This document shows positions 36,337-49,393 of a DNA stretch of 64,000 bases, piece after piece. Source of the stretch: Panax quinquefolius. Its lineage: Eukaryota; Streptophyta; Magnoliopsida; Apiales; Araliaceae. The stretch spans positions 152,764,778 through 152,828,777 of the forward strand of contig CM035152.1 in the NCBI GenBank assembly GCA_020205615.1, given 5' to 3'. The position numbers and the translations under genes were made by a program. The notes beneath the pieces were generated by a model. It was not told the origin of the DNA. It saw only the letters and a list, made by a program, of their open reading frames with translations, and did no database searches. The first letter of the stretch is position 1. Each line of letters begins with the position of its first letter.

Positions 36337-39300
36337 AAAAGAATTTAAATGTTTTCTTTATACTACTCTTCTACAATAAATCAATAGTTGTGAAGTAATG
36401 CGAGGCAGATAATAATAACATAACAACCCTCTTTCAAATTTTTAAAACTACGTATTAACTATAAATAGGGTTAAAGTGACATACTATGAACATTGTTTTT
36501 ATTTTCGAAAAGGTTAAACAAAACTTCATCTATAAACCGTCATAACTTACGGGCACGGGGGTGATCAGCCCTTTGTACCCTGTATTGATCAATACTACAT
36601 AACAAGAACAATATTATCGTTCACTCTGTCTGCCTTGGGCACATAAAAATTTTCCCATGAATGGGATGTTCATATCTGTCGGGGTACCAAACCAAAGCAA
36701 TTCGGTTGGATAATGGTAGGTTTTATTTTGTTCAACAATAATCTATAATTCAACATATATATATACGGGTAATTGAGAAAGGTGTATCAACATGTGATTA
36801 AATGCAATGATTATCCAAGTGTGGACACTTGTATAACCATTTATAGAATTTAACGAACAAAATATATATCTGAATTACCATATATTAACATGTTGATAAT
36901 CAATGAGCATATATAATATAGGGTTAATAATATGTACAGTAATAATATAATTCTGAAACATTCTTACTCATGTCCATTGCATAAAGGAAATGCAAATGTA
37001 GGATACTTTTTGATCTACCGCCTTACACAATCTGTGAACTTAGTTTTATCTTTTATGTAATCACCTATAATTAATTAGGTCATTCGTTCGATTAGAATAA
37101 TATACTATAACACATAGTACTGCATTTCACAGTCAGCACATAACCTAATCACATTGTCACACATTCAACAGTCATTGGATCACAAACAAACATTAATACA
37201 GTCAAAATATCTAAGTCCAGATCAATTCCTAAAATATGTCAGTGTACCGATAGTCTAATCGGGTAATTATCGAATCTAAGACTCTATTCTGTAACTCAAT
37301 ATTTGTAAATATCAGTCATATTATTTTAAATGACTCAATAAACATTTATCATAAATTTTCAAACACCGGAATCATTATCAAATGATTTAAATGTCAAACA
37401 ATTCTATTATCATTAATATTAAACTATTAATAAAACCCTTGCCAAAATATTAAAGTTATTTATAATAACTTAGAATATTTTAAAAGTATTAATATTACCC
37501 TTAAATGATTTTTAAAACATTTAAAATTATTTTTAAATAATTACCATTAATATTAAAATATTAATGTACTATTTATCCAATATTAAAAGTCATTAATTAT
37601 AACTTAAAATATTTTTAATTCATTTATATCCTTTTTAAATAATTTTTAAATCAATAAAACCATTTTTAAACTATTTATTTAATATAATTATTAAATAAAT
37701 TTAATATCATTAATATCATTAATATTAAATTATTAATGAAATTATCCTTTTAAATATTAAAAGTTATATTTTATAACTTAAAATATCTTTAAACACCTTA
37801 TTATTATTTAAAATGATTTTAATATAATAAAATCATTTTTGATCTATTTATTTAATTCATTTATTAAATAACTAAATTATCATTAATATTAATTAATTAA
37901 TAAAATTCATCATAAATATTTAAAGTCATTAAAAATAACTTAAAATATTTTCTTATACCATAATATAATTTTAAATGATTTTTCAAGTATTAAAATTATT
38001 TTTAAATAATTTATTTAATATAATTATTAAATAAATTAAATACCTTTAATATTTCAAAAATATTAAATATTTGTGAAATATATCCAAAATAATTAAAATA
38101 TAATTTTGGACTTTAAAATAATTTTTAATAATTTATTATGTATTTTTAATAATTAAAACTAATTTTTTATAATTATTTAATGAAAATATAATTTTTATAA
38201 TTAAGCTCGCTTTAAAGACCACTATAGCTGACAGGCAAAATCATTGTTGGTGTTCTTTGTGTTCTTCATGCAAACCTAGATCTTCAAGCCAATTACCGAG
38301 TGAGTGGGTTTGACCAAGTGTAAATCAGTGTGTGTTGTGTTTCTGAGCATGTTGTTGATCTGATAGTGTAGTACTAATTCAAGACTATAAGCCACAACAA
38401 TAAACATGTTCATACAACTCATAACAAAGAAGATCTGAGCCCCTAAAGTGTCTGTCAGAGCTGTTCTTCATTTCTAGGTTTGCCCAGAAATGAAGAACGA
38501 TTCAACGCTTCTCTACTTGGGCTTCCATTACGTCTTGATCGTCTGATAATTTTGTGATCTATAAGTTGCAGTATGTAGCCAGTATGTAAATGAAGAGATC
38601 TAACACAAAATATCAACAAAACAACAAAAGATCAAAAAGCTATAGCTCGGTCAACGCATGTCAGAGGCAGTGTTCATAGGTTTTCTGGGTTACCCAAAAA
38701 ATCGATTTTATGCTTAACCCTGCTAGTTTGACTGATCACTATATTAAATATATATGTTATATAACCGATCTAAAAGCTTTAAATTGTAGTACTCATACCA
38801 AGCTACCATTCTATTACAACAACATAACCCAAACACCAATATCTTGACAGATCTAGTCGATCAGCGTTGTCGGGGCCGATCGATCCGGCATAATCTAGTC
38901 ACCAGTTTCTTCCTATTAATGTCGATTAACCAGTATTTAACCGTTAATAACTTCCATTCTAGACATCAAATGACTGTGATTCTTTTTGCATATTAAAGAC
39001 CACATTACAAGCTACACATAACAACTTAAAAACAACAAAAACCATAATCGAGAAAGGATCTGTGGCCACTGACATTCGTTGTCAGACCACAGAACCAAGT
39101 TTTTCCAGATTTTGTAGATCTTCAAATCTGAGCTTCTAAATGTTATGGATCCAACATTTAGCAACCCAGATCATCATTAGACACTATAACCAACATATTC
39201 TAACACCCAAACATAACATCTAACACAGAATTTATGGATAGAAATCAAGCTAGGGTTTTATACATTTTTGGGCTTAATCTTGATTCTAGCTTCTGATTTG

Positions 39301-40217
39301 TTTATGGTAATGGTGGGCTTTGTTTTGGACTGGTCTTAGCAATGAATTTCGTGGGTTATGAGTTGAGAGAGATTGGTTGAAGGTGTGTGCACAAAATGAG
39401 TTAGCAAATGGTTTATTTCTCTCTCTAATCTATTTATAGAAGTCTAGCAAATGTGGGATTTAGCTATTATCCCCCATATTTGTGTTGTCCATTAGACAAA
39501 ACTCCTTATCTTGATCTTAAGTATACTTAGTGAGATTTCCACCAATGAGGTGTAGACAACATTGTACTTTTTTTAAGAAAGTAAGGTCATTAGCTATTTA
39601 AGGAAACTTGATTAGCCTAATTTGTTGTCTTAAAAGGCCTATAGTGGCCTGCTATGTATATACTCTCTAATTCTTTATTTAGCTATTATTTTAATGCATA
39701 AATTAGATAAATCAAAGGTCTAAAATACCCATAATTATGTGAGCTAAGTTTGGGCTTGAATATGATTTCTTTTTGGGCTTCTCCCATAATTATTTTGGGC
39801 CATGTAATAATCATAGCCTAACAATTTTAATATATGTTACCCAAGTTGTTTATTTAGGGTTTAAAATAAATATAATTAGTTTGCAAAATTTATAATTAGG
39901 GTTTTCTTAATTTGATTAGGGTTCTAATCATAAATGAACATTAGGGTTTATAATATAATAATTATAATTATCCTTGCTAATTTAGCAATTAGGGTTTATA
40001 ATTTTGGTAATTAGGTTTTCAAGAAATTAATAAATCTAAATGTTAATTAGGGTTAATCATAAATCATATAACACAGTTATATAACAGACTTAAACTCACA
40101 ACTTAGTTTCAAATTATGGTTTTCCACAGTAAACCAGGGTTTGACATAATACACCATATTAAAAATATAAAAAAAAATTTATACGTAAAATTTCTAAGAA
40201 AATATTGGGTTGTTACA
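35943..40217 (-). mobile_element. Solo LTR E of a different Ty3-type family (minus), 4275 bp
   Basis: On the minus strand it runs from TGTAACAACCCAA (40217) to GGGGGCTTTACA (35943). The target duplication is TCCAT (35938-35942 and 40218-40222), in the B 3' LTR. A minus-strand TATAAATA lies at 39431-39438. The part 37300-38220 is extremely AT-rich, with repeated TTAAAATATTAAA-type words, and a TA microsatellite lies at about 36292-36334. No coding region is seen over the whole 4.3 kb, as expected for an LTR. Confidence 0.8.
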
Positions 40218-40284
40218 TCCATTATATTTTATCTGATTTGTTAAAGGCTAACGATAAATTGTTGTTCTTTATCTTAGTCATAAT

Positions 40285-43200
40285 TGTGACGCCCCCAAAA
40301 TAGGTCCATTCCATCCAACCCATTCTGAGTCGCCAAATACATGGTACAGAAATAACTACAACTTTATTAATACATTTGTCGTGCAAAATACGACAACATA
40401 TATACTGTGAGTTTAAATACAATTATTGTTTTCTAGACATTATACATACCCAAATAAATCCTCATCGCAATTATTTATACATTATTTTATAAAAATGGTG
40501 AGGACTACTAAACAACTCTCTCTAGAACCTTCATTCCATACCCCGACTAGTACTCGCTACATTCTCGCCTCCTAAGAAGAAAAATGGAACAACAAGGAAA
40601 AGTGTGAGACCCCAGATTTTATTAATAAAGATTTAAATTTTGTCGAAATAATTTTTAATATTATGGTGTGAATTTGAGATAATATTATAGTTGAGGGTAG
40701 TATTTATAAATTTTGCAAAGTATGCAAGTGGTTATATTATATTCGATTGGTCGGGGAATATTCGGTTTAGCAGGGAATATTCATACAACGGCTCAATTAT
40801 TGGTGGACCCCACAACAGAATTATTGTCGGATTGAGAAAACGACAAAAATATTTTATTGAAATAACGGCGGAAGTTTTACTGGTTGATCTTTGTTGAACT
40901 ACTCTCATTAGTAAAAGTACAAGAATACATGTAGTTGCATAGTAGCGCACGGTATTGATTATTGATGCTTATGTGAGAAGTTACTCGGTTTGATTCCATT
41001 ATTGTCGATTAATAATATGAATTATTATAGCGATAATGACGTTTTGTTTTATTCAGTATTATTAACGTAATAAAAGCGAAACATCTTTTATATAAAATAG
41101 AATACTTTATTAAAGTTATTCTATAAATAGAATATATTATATTTTATTATGCATAGTGTTGCATAGTGTTTTGCATAGTATTGCATAGTGTTTTGCATAG
41201 TAAAATGTTTTTATATAAATAGAATATATTATATTTTATTTAAAAGATTTTTCTTTAAATATGGACCGATCAGTTAAAGTAAATCAATCTGGACCGCTTA
41301 AATGGATTAGTTACTATGCATTCCATTTTCCTATAAATAAGCTCATTCCTTCATTATTTTCTTACGAAATTCATTGAAACTACAGAGAGAGAAATTATAG
41401 AGAGAAGCTATAGAGAGAAAATTGTAGAAAGAAGAAGAGTATTCTCGCTACTTCACTACTTCTATATTCAGTTCTTTTTACTAGTAAGGGGTGTTATTCT
41501 TTCTTTTTGAAGAGAACTTCATTATTCCATTCATTATCATTCTGTTGGAATAACTTTGTAAAAGTGGCATACCCTATACATAACTTTGTATCTGTGGCAG
41601 ATACCCTATACTTGGTGAAATCCTTATGTTATTCCATTGCTTATTATTCATTGGAATAACTTTTGTGATACGCTGATTTACCCCTATACTTGGTGACATT
41701 CTTTCTATTATTCATTGGAACATCCATGTCTGTGTGTTTACACCTGACTGGTTCCGCTCTTTATTATTCTCATTGGAACATCCTCGTTCGCATGTGTTTT
41801 TACAGGACCGGTTCCGCTCTTTATCATTCTTGGAATATCCTATCCGTGTGTTTTACACCGGATCCGTTCCATCTTTATTATTACTCGTTGGAACATCCAT
41901 CGATTGTGAATTTCACGACTTTGATTCGATTCCGCTATTATTATTCTGCTGAATAACTCGCTTTCTATCTGAAATCTACGCATGCATGGTGATTTCTTTT
42001 GTTATTCCATTCTTTATTATACCCAGTTGGTTAAAACTTTGACTTCTATACTCCATGAAATTAGTAGAATATCCTTGATATTTGCGTTTTCATCCAAAGA
42101 TCTTTCATGGAAATATTCTTCCGATCATTCTTGAATTTAACTCTCTGAAACAAGATATCATGTTGATAATTTGGGCGTTAATAATTCATGGATTAAATAA
42201 TTCTTGAACTTGTTTTATTGAATTATTATGTCATTGTCATCATCCTCATGTTATATTATGTTATCTTTGGCTTACGTGCATAGATGAACTTAGTATGATT
42301 ATGACCGAGGATCATTCGGTATAATCATCACGACTTGATATAAATGATGTGACAAAAGTCCTCGATGGCCTTATAATGCGGTGATGGATAGTTTTTGGTA
42401 TGATTATGACCAGGGGGTGATTCGGTATAGTCATGACCATTGATAATTTGATGAAAATCCTTGATGGTGGTATGGAGGATGATTAGATGTGGTGGTTTAT
42501 TTATTAAAATTTGAGTCTCAAAGGATAAAAATTGATGAAAACCTTTTAAAACCTAAAAGATAGTAGACTTTATTCTCTACTTGACTCTTTTAATGGGTTC
42601 TTTATTCCACCGCAGCTTAAACCGGTTGTCTATTGTATTTTATCGGTTTAACAACGTTGAAGGCTAATGATAATTTATTCTCGCATTATCTTAGTCATAA
42701 TATTTCTTCTTTGGGCTAGTTGAGCTCACCTTTTCTTTTTTACTTGTTCTCTTCGAGGAAATGAGAACATAGTTGAGACGAGTCAGTCGGGGAACGGAGT
42801 AATGGTCCGGAGGATAGCATTAGTAGTTCTCACTATTCGTGAAATAGTGTGATAATAGTTGTAATGAGGACTCCTTTTGAGTTTGTATAATATCTAGTAG
42901 ACAATATTTGTATTCAATCTCACGCTTTATGTCGTATTGTACACGACAATTAGGTTAGTAAGTTGTATTTGAATTTATGTACCATGTAAGTGGCGACCCA
43001 AGATGGGTGACGTATACCTAATTTTGGGGGCGTCACAAAAAGGGTGAGCTCAACTAGCCCAGTAAAGAATATTATGACTAAGATAATATACAACAAATTA
43101 TCGTTAGTCTCCAACAGGAAAAATCTAATAGAATACAATAGACAACCAGCTTTTAAATCAATCTTCGCAATGAAATAATAATTCATTAGAAGAGTTAAGT

Positions 43201-45685
43201 AGAGAATGCAAACTACTATCTTCTATATATGAATTTAAAAGTCCATCGTCGATATTTTATCCTCAGAACATCAATCAATATATATCCGAATCAAATATTA
43301 ATCTTTGCACTACAGCCAAAGATATTCATCATTAATCATGTTCATCTAAACACTGCTCATCTTTGCACTACGGGCCAAAGATATTAATCGATCGATCATG
43401 TTTATCTCAACACTGCTTCATCTTTGCACTACGGGCCAAAGATATTCATCAAGAAATCATTCATCTTTGCTACTGAGGCCAAAGATATTAATCAGTCGGT
43501 CATGTTTATCTCAACACCTATTCATCTTTGCACTACGGGCCAAAGATATGCATCAAGAAATCATTCATCTTTGCACTACAGGCCAAAGATATTCAGTAAT
43601 ATCATCATTTAGGACTGAAGATGATGAAAAATATTTTAAAGGAAACGAATCCAGTGAAACAAAAGAACAATTATTAAGGATTCATATTTTAAACAATCCA
43701 AGTTCAAAAATACTTCATAAGTAATCAGAGTGGAGTAAAATTCAAGAATGATCAAAACATGGATATAATCAAAGCTAGTATCCATAATAGATATTTTGGA
43801 CGAAAAAATGAAAATTTAATTTTTCTCGTGAATAAATGTCGTGATTCGTGAATAAAGTGTCGTATCACGTGAATAATTAGTAGTATCGTGAATAGTAACT
43901 CCGACACCAAAAGATAGAAATTTCACAAAAAATCATCATCATCTTCGTGAATAGTACTCATGAATAAGAACTCGTGAATAGTAACTCATGAATAAGAACT
44001 CCGTGAATAGTAACTCATGAATAAGAACTCATGAATAAGAACTTCCCGTCATGAAAAAGTTCCAAATTTGATAAAATTTCCAACCAATATTTTGGCATAA
44101 TGATATTGAAGAAATAATATCATTTTCGAATAAAATAACATCCTTACCTCACAAAGACAAGATTTACAGTTGAAACACCGGATATATGCTATGACTTGAA
44201 CTTGCAATCAGATAAAGCAATACTCAAAGTATACTCAAAATACTCACAAGAATACGCTCGATAATATAGAGAGAAAACTTCAGATTTCGATGTAATTTTC
44301 AATTCTAACCTAAGCACCTTATTTATAAGAAATTGCTTAGAACACCAAAGCGAAAAAATTTAATTTAATATTATTATATATATCAAAATTCCTCACGCCA
44401 ACTCTTGAAATCTGATTTCACTCAATAAGCACATGCCACCTTCGAGAAAAAGTAAGAAAAACATTTTTCTAATTTAAAATAATTAAAACTTCCAAAAATC
44501 AATTATTTCAGAGCTTCGGAACTTCAATAATTCATAATAAATAGCCCTTTTATCAGAAAATTTGAATCTCGCGTTTTTTATAGGAAATTCAATTCTCTAC
44601 AACTTTACGAAGAAAGTTTTTCCAAATTCCAAATGTAATGGACCAAATCCATAAATCAAGCGATTTTACAAAGCTATAATCAAATTTCATCGATAATTGT
44701 GTCCACCAACACACAAAATATGTGTTAAACATTTAATGCCACAACAATACTCTTCCTCCTCATATACTCATATATCCCACATTCATTATAAAAATATCAC
44801 CGTTAATATATTATTAAAATAATATATTTAAATGAATTATTTTATCGAGAAAAAGATAAAATATTAATTTTCAACAATTGTCATTTTAAAAATTTTCTCC
44901 ATCTATATCCACATAAAATCAATATTTTCCTCATCATATAAATCAATAATTAATTATTCACAAATAATATTACGAGAATCACAAGATCTTGGCAATGGCC
45001 GCTCCGGAAAGAGGGCTTTCGAATAAGAATTTCTCCTTCTCGACGCCTTGATTAGGTGACGAAACCTCTCCTTAGGCAAAATTTCTAGACATTGCCAATA
45101 ATGTTATCCAATAATATTATTCGAGATAATATGAATTATTGCTTCGATAATAAAAAATACATTGTGTAATGACAATTATTGAAACAACAACAATATAAAA
45201 TATCAACGCAAAGAATTATTGAATTAATAAAATAAAATATCGAAGCAAGAATTACGGTAACAATTATTGAGTAAAGCCTTCTTACGTAAGAATCAATAAT
45301 TGGTGCAATACCGCATGCTACTGTTCAACAACGCCAGTATTAGTGTGTTTTAACCACCGGGTATTCCAACAATGATAATTAGAGAATAACTACGCCATTA
45401 TTTATAAACAACTTATATTTGTTGTTTTCTTCATCCAATCGCTTTCCGTTATGGGGCCCACAAAAGATCAAGGCACCGCAAATATTAATATTCCTCGACA
45501 AGATCGTAATATTCCACGACCAAACGAATATTCCCCGACAATAATGAATATTTTATAACCACTTGCTTATTCGAAATATTTATGTATTTTACCCATAACT
45601 ATCCACATTAATCAAATCAACCCTTACTATTTTAAAATAATAAATAGAAAATTAAATTTCATTAATAATAAGTTGGGGTCTTCTG
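40285..45685 (-). mobile_element. Solo LTR F (Tekay/Del family, minus), split by G
   Basis: The parts are 40285-40602 and 43043-45685 (about 2.96 kb). The target duplication is ATAAT (40280-40284 and 45686-45690). The minus-strand start should be TGTAAGACCCC but reads CAGAAGACCCC at 45685. The end, GGGGGCGTCACA, is intact at 40285. A minus-strand TATAAATA lies at 44320-44327. Stem-loops with a CACTACGGGCCAAAG core repeat about six times at 43300-43590. Confidence 0.85.
40603..43037 (+). mobile_element. Solo LTR G (subfamily of H, plus), 2435 bp
   Basis: It starts TGTGAGACCCCAG and ends GGGGGCGTCACA. The target duplication is AAAAG (40598-40602 and 43038-43042), inside LTR F. A TATAAATA lies at 41332-41339. 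It matches the H LTRs closely, including the stem-loop array (41515-42020), which is more diverged here. Confidence 0.9.
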
Positions 45686-48048
45686 ATAATATTCTTTCTT
45701 TGGGCTTAGTTGAGCTCACCCTTTTCCTTTTTGTTCCATTTTTCTTCTCGGAGGTGAGAAAATAAAGAGAACCAATCGGGATAAAGAGTGATGGTCCTGA
45801 GCATTGTTTTAGCGATCCTCACTATTTTTGTAAAATAGTGTATCAATAAATGTAATGAGGACTTATTTGAGTGTGGATATTATCTAGAAGACAATATTTG
45901 TATTTAAACTCACAAAGACGTGTGTTTGTCAGTATTTTATCTTATATAATTGTAATAATAAAAGTTGTAGTTATTTCTGTACCATGTATTTGGCGACTCA
46001 GAATGGGTTATGTATACCTATTTTGGGGGCGTCACACTACGGGCTAAAGAGGACTTTCACCACACCTATATCTGTAACATTAAAGGTCATGATTATACCA
46101 ATACACAATTCTTGGTCATGATCGTACCAATCAACAGTTCATCTTTGCACTACAGGCCAAAGATGACTTTCACCACAATATAAGCATGAGGATGATGACA
46201 ATGATATAAAGAATGAATCAAGTGAGATCAAGGATAAATATTAGAGATTTATAATTTAATTTATTTAGAGTTCAAGAATGTCCAAATTGTCAACATGATC
46301 ACCAATTGTGAAGTAAAATTTAAAAATAATATTTAAGATTCATATTCCAAAGATAATTTGGACAAAGAAAGAAAAAATTAATTTCGTCGTGAATAGTAAT
46401 CCGGCATGAATAGTAACTCGGATGAATAGTATCTCAGATGAATAGTACTCTGACATGAATGGTACCCTGGATGAATAGTATTTCAAAATGAAATGATTAA
46501 AATCCAATAAGAAAGTTCAAACCAATATTCCAATGAAATGATATTAGATGAAGCGTAAATTATTAAGGATATTCTGCTAATTTCAGGGATTATAGAAGCA
46601 ATACTTATCAAAATAAGTGTAAATTTAAGAATATAAAATGAAATAATATCACTTAGATACTATAGAGTATGGAAGAAAATAATATTCCTTACGAATATTG
46701 AAAGTAAATAATATCTCTTACCTTAGTAGGAGATCAGATCTGACTCGTATATCGGAGATATTCTTAAGGAAATCTTGTATTATTAGCTACACTCAAAGTA
46801 TTCTTATACTAGAAAGAAAAACGCACAATATTATAGATGAAGAATTCTCTGATTATGGTGTGATTTTCATTTCTTAACTAAGCATCCTATTTATAGGAGA
46901 ATGGCAAGACACTATTTAATCACGGATGAATAGTCGAATTTCGAATGAATTCAGGGGCGAAAATCTAATTTTTACTATTCATCACTCTGCAATAAAATAT
47001 TATAATATAACAAAAACTTTATATATATTATAATATATTCTTATTATATTCTAATAAAATAAATAACTTTTTATATATTATAAAAAGTTTCGATGTTGTA
47101 TAAAAAGTTTTCTGTTTTATTACTATTATAATAATAATAATAAAATAAAACTGAGATAACTTTCTACCGACGGTTTGACAAATTGGCATGTAGAGGTCTA
47201 TGTAATAATAAACCAAACTTACAACAAACGCATCATGACAAACCCCTCTATTTATATCATAAATTGAATAAATATCTACCACAAATCACTTATCTTTAAT
47301 CAACATATTTTTAATCTTTCAACAACTATTCATTATTAATATTATAACTCACAATATTGACAACCAGATTGTTTCCAGAAAAGAGGGCGCTTTCCGATAA
47401 AGATTTTTCATTATTGGCGCGCAATTAAATTAATTTAACCCATTTCCTCGACAGAATTTTTTAGACATTGTCAATAATGCAAATAATAATATGAATAATT
47501 ATTTCATGTCAATTATTAATTTAATAATATAAAATATTGTGCAGATGATATTGTGACAATAGTTGAATCAATAATATGAGATACTATGCATCAACTACGG
47601 TTACAATGATTGAATGAAACTGAGTGACTTTTTACGTAAGCATCAATAATCAGGGATATTGTGCAATACCGTGTACTACTGTGCAACATCGCGTATCAAT
47701 GTGGAATAACACTTATTACTGTATTTTTATCACCGAGTATTTCAATATTTTAATGGTAAAAGTCTTGCCGTTGTTTTATGAAAATGTTATTTTTGTCGCT
47801 TTCTATATCAAGCGCTTATTTCAAGTATAGGTCCACTAATGATTGTGTAAATATCGTATTTAATATTCCCCGACAAAAAGAATATTTCCTGACCAAACGA
47901 ATATTTTATTATAACTTGCTTACTTTGTAAAATTTGCAAATATCACTCATAATTATAGCATTATATCAAATTAACACTTTACTATTCAAAATAATATCTA
48001 GAAAAAATTAAATCTTTATTCATAAAAAAATTGGGGTCTTACAAAAGT

Positions 48049-48663
48049 GGTTCTTCCCTCCATTATTGATCCTGCTCAATCAGCATTTGTGCAAGGGAGG
48101 AATATTAGTGACAATATCCTTCTTGCTTAAAAATTATTCAGGAATTACCATAGAGCCTCTGGCTCCCCTCGCTGTGCTATTAAAATTGATCTTCGCAATA
48201 CATTTGACATTGTTTGTTGGGAATTCCTTTTTGACATTCTTCAACTGTACAAATTTCCACATGCCTTTATTGAATGGATTAGGGCTTGTATTACGAGTGC
48301 TATGTTTTCTATAAAAATCAATGGAAATCTGGTTGGATACTTTAATGGTAAGGGTCTTCGACAAGGCGATCCTTAATCTCCTTATCTTTTTGTTCTGATT
48401 ATGGAAGTCTTATCTATGCAACTGAATTGGGGCATTTTGCAGAATGGTTTCAAATTCCATTGGAGAACAAAAGAGTGTAAGATATCTCATCTTTTCTTTA
48501 CAGATGACATTCTCATCTTCTGTCATGGTAGCATTAAGTCTGTTAACATCATTAACTCTTGCATAAACTCATTCTCCTTATTTTCTGGGCTCATTCCTAA
48601 TGTCCACAAAAGCCAATGTTTCCTTGCTAATGATTCACCGGCTGTTGCACATGATATTATGGT
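48049..48663 (+). pseudogene. LINE reverse transcriptase, middle segment
   Basis: VLPSIIDPAQSAFVQGRNIS opens the fingers-palm region. AIKIDLRNTFDIVCWEFL carries the first catalytic Asp, RQGDP precedes an in-frame stop (near 48375) and SPYLFVLIMEVLS, and HLFFTDDILIFCHG (about 48488-48530) contains the Asp-Asp pair. It continues to INSCINSFSLFSGL and KSQCFLAN. It joins 11940 on the left and 59770 on the right, and insertions A and I separate the pieces. A frame change near 48130 and the stop confirm decay. Confidence 0.9.
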
Positions 48664-49314
48664 TGTTGGGTCATGATATTTCCCCTTCTTGGGCCGAGTA
48701 AATTGGGCTTACTTATTAAATTAATCCATTGGGCCTTCATTATTGAACTTTGAAAGTCATTGGGTTTAGTCACCATATTACTTCTATTTAACCCTATAAG
48801 ACCGGGTCGGTTCATTGGACTAACCCATTGGATCATTTAATATCTATTACTTTGACTTGTAATGATGAAAAAGCATGATGGTTGACTGTTATTACTGCCA
48901 TGCATTAATGTGGATGGGATCCGGTGACGGCCGGTGGTAGAAAACAGAGGTCAGAGGTAGTGGGTGAACTGTACACCCTGCGGAACCATCGATCATCAAT
49001 TTGTGTCGGAGGTAAGGTGGGTGGCACGAACCGCAAGCCGAGAGTATCACCAATCAACTAAATCTTCACAAACAGGTACGTTCTCATAGACATTCATATT
49101 CACATACACACCACTGAGGATTATTATCTTTCTCAATACACTAGACATTACATCCTCCATTGGTTAACCTTGTGAACACGTATCTCGACTCTCACGCTTT
49201 GAGCTATCCCCCCCGTCCCGGTCGTCGAAGCTTGTGGTATTTATCGTGTTTCTTTATGCAGGATCGTATGCGTCTTATGTGATTGGGACGTTGGAAAGAT
49301 CTTAAGCGTTAACA
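48664..49314 (+). repeat. Element I 5' LTR
   Basis: It starts TGTTGGGTCATG and ends GCGTTAACA. It is close to 59111-59764, with small indels around 48915-49030. Confidence 0.9.
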
Positions 49315-49315
49315 T

Positions 49316-49333
49316 TGGCGCTGAAGAAGGGGT
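49316..49333 (+). other. Element I primer-binding site
   Basis: TGGCGCTGAAGAAGGGG follows the 5' LTR by one base. The TGGCGC start suits plant Ty3 elements. The tRNA was not identified. Confidence 0.6.
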
Positions 49334-49393
49334 GAGTTCTAGTGTCTCGAGTACTTTTCAATCACGCATCGTGTTTGTTCTACGTCGATATTC

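Larger units (their letters stand above)
12594..46036 (+). mobile_element. Element B: full-length Ty3 Tekay/Del-like chromovirus, heavily nested
   Basis: It has two LTRs, an initiator-Met type PBS, gag-pol with integrase GPY/F and chromodomain remnants, and a polypurine tract. The target duplication is CTACG (12589-12593 and 46037-46041), inside LTR A. It contains C (with H), D, E and F (with G). Without these, its own length is about 12.3 kb, with LTRs of about 2.6-2.7 kb. Confidence 0.9.
33628..46036 (+). repeat. Element B 3' LTR, interrupted by E and F
   Basis: The parts are 33628-35942, 40223-40284 and 45691-46036 (about 2.7 kb). The terminal TG is changed to TA (TATAAGACCCCGAC), and the end is GGGGGCGTCACA. 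Unlike the 5' LTR it keeps the promoter region, with TATAAATA at 34894-34901. Stem-loop copies lie at about 35641, 35685 and 35757. Confidence 0.85.
11941..48043 (-). mobile_element. Solo LTR A (Tekay/Del family, minus), split by element B
   Basis: The LTR occupies 11941-12593 and 46042-48043 (about 2.65 kb). On the minus strand it starts TGTAAGACCCCAA (48043) and ends GGGGCGTCACA (11941). A minus-strand TATAAATA lies at 46890-46897. The target duplication is AAAGT (11936-11940 and 48044-48048), inside the LINE reverse transcriptase. No internal region of its own remains, so it is a solo LTR left by LTR-LTR recombination. Confidence 0.9.

Noticed and set aside
36000..40100. A gene hidden in the 4.3-kb AT-rich stretch
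   Set aside because: No frame longer than about 70 codons, and the ends, duplication and minus-strand TATA box fit a solo LTR.
43398..43724. 108-codon plus-strand protein
   Set aside because: It spans the six stem-loop copies of LTR F read from the complementary strand. The His/Cys/Thr-rich repeats in it mirror the DNA repeat.
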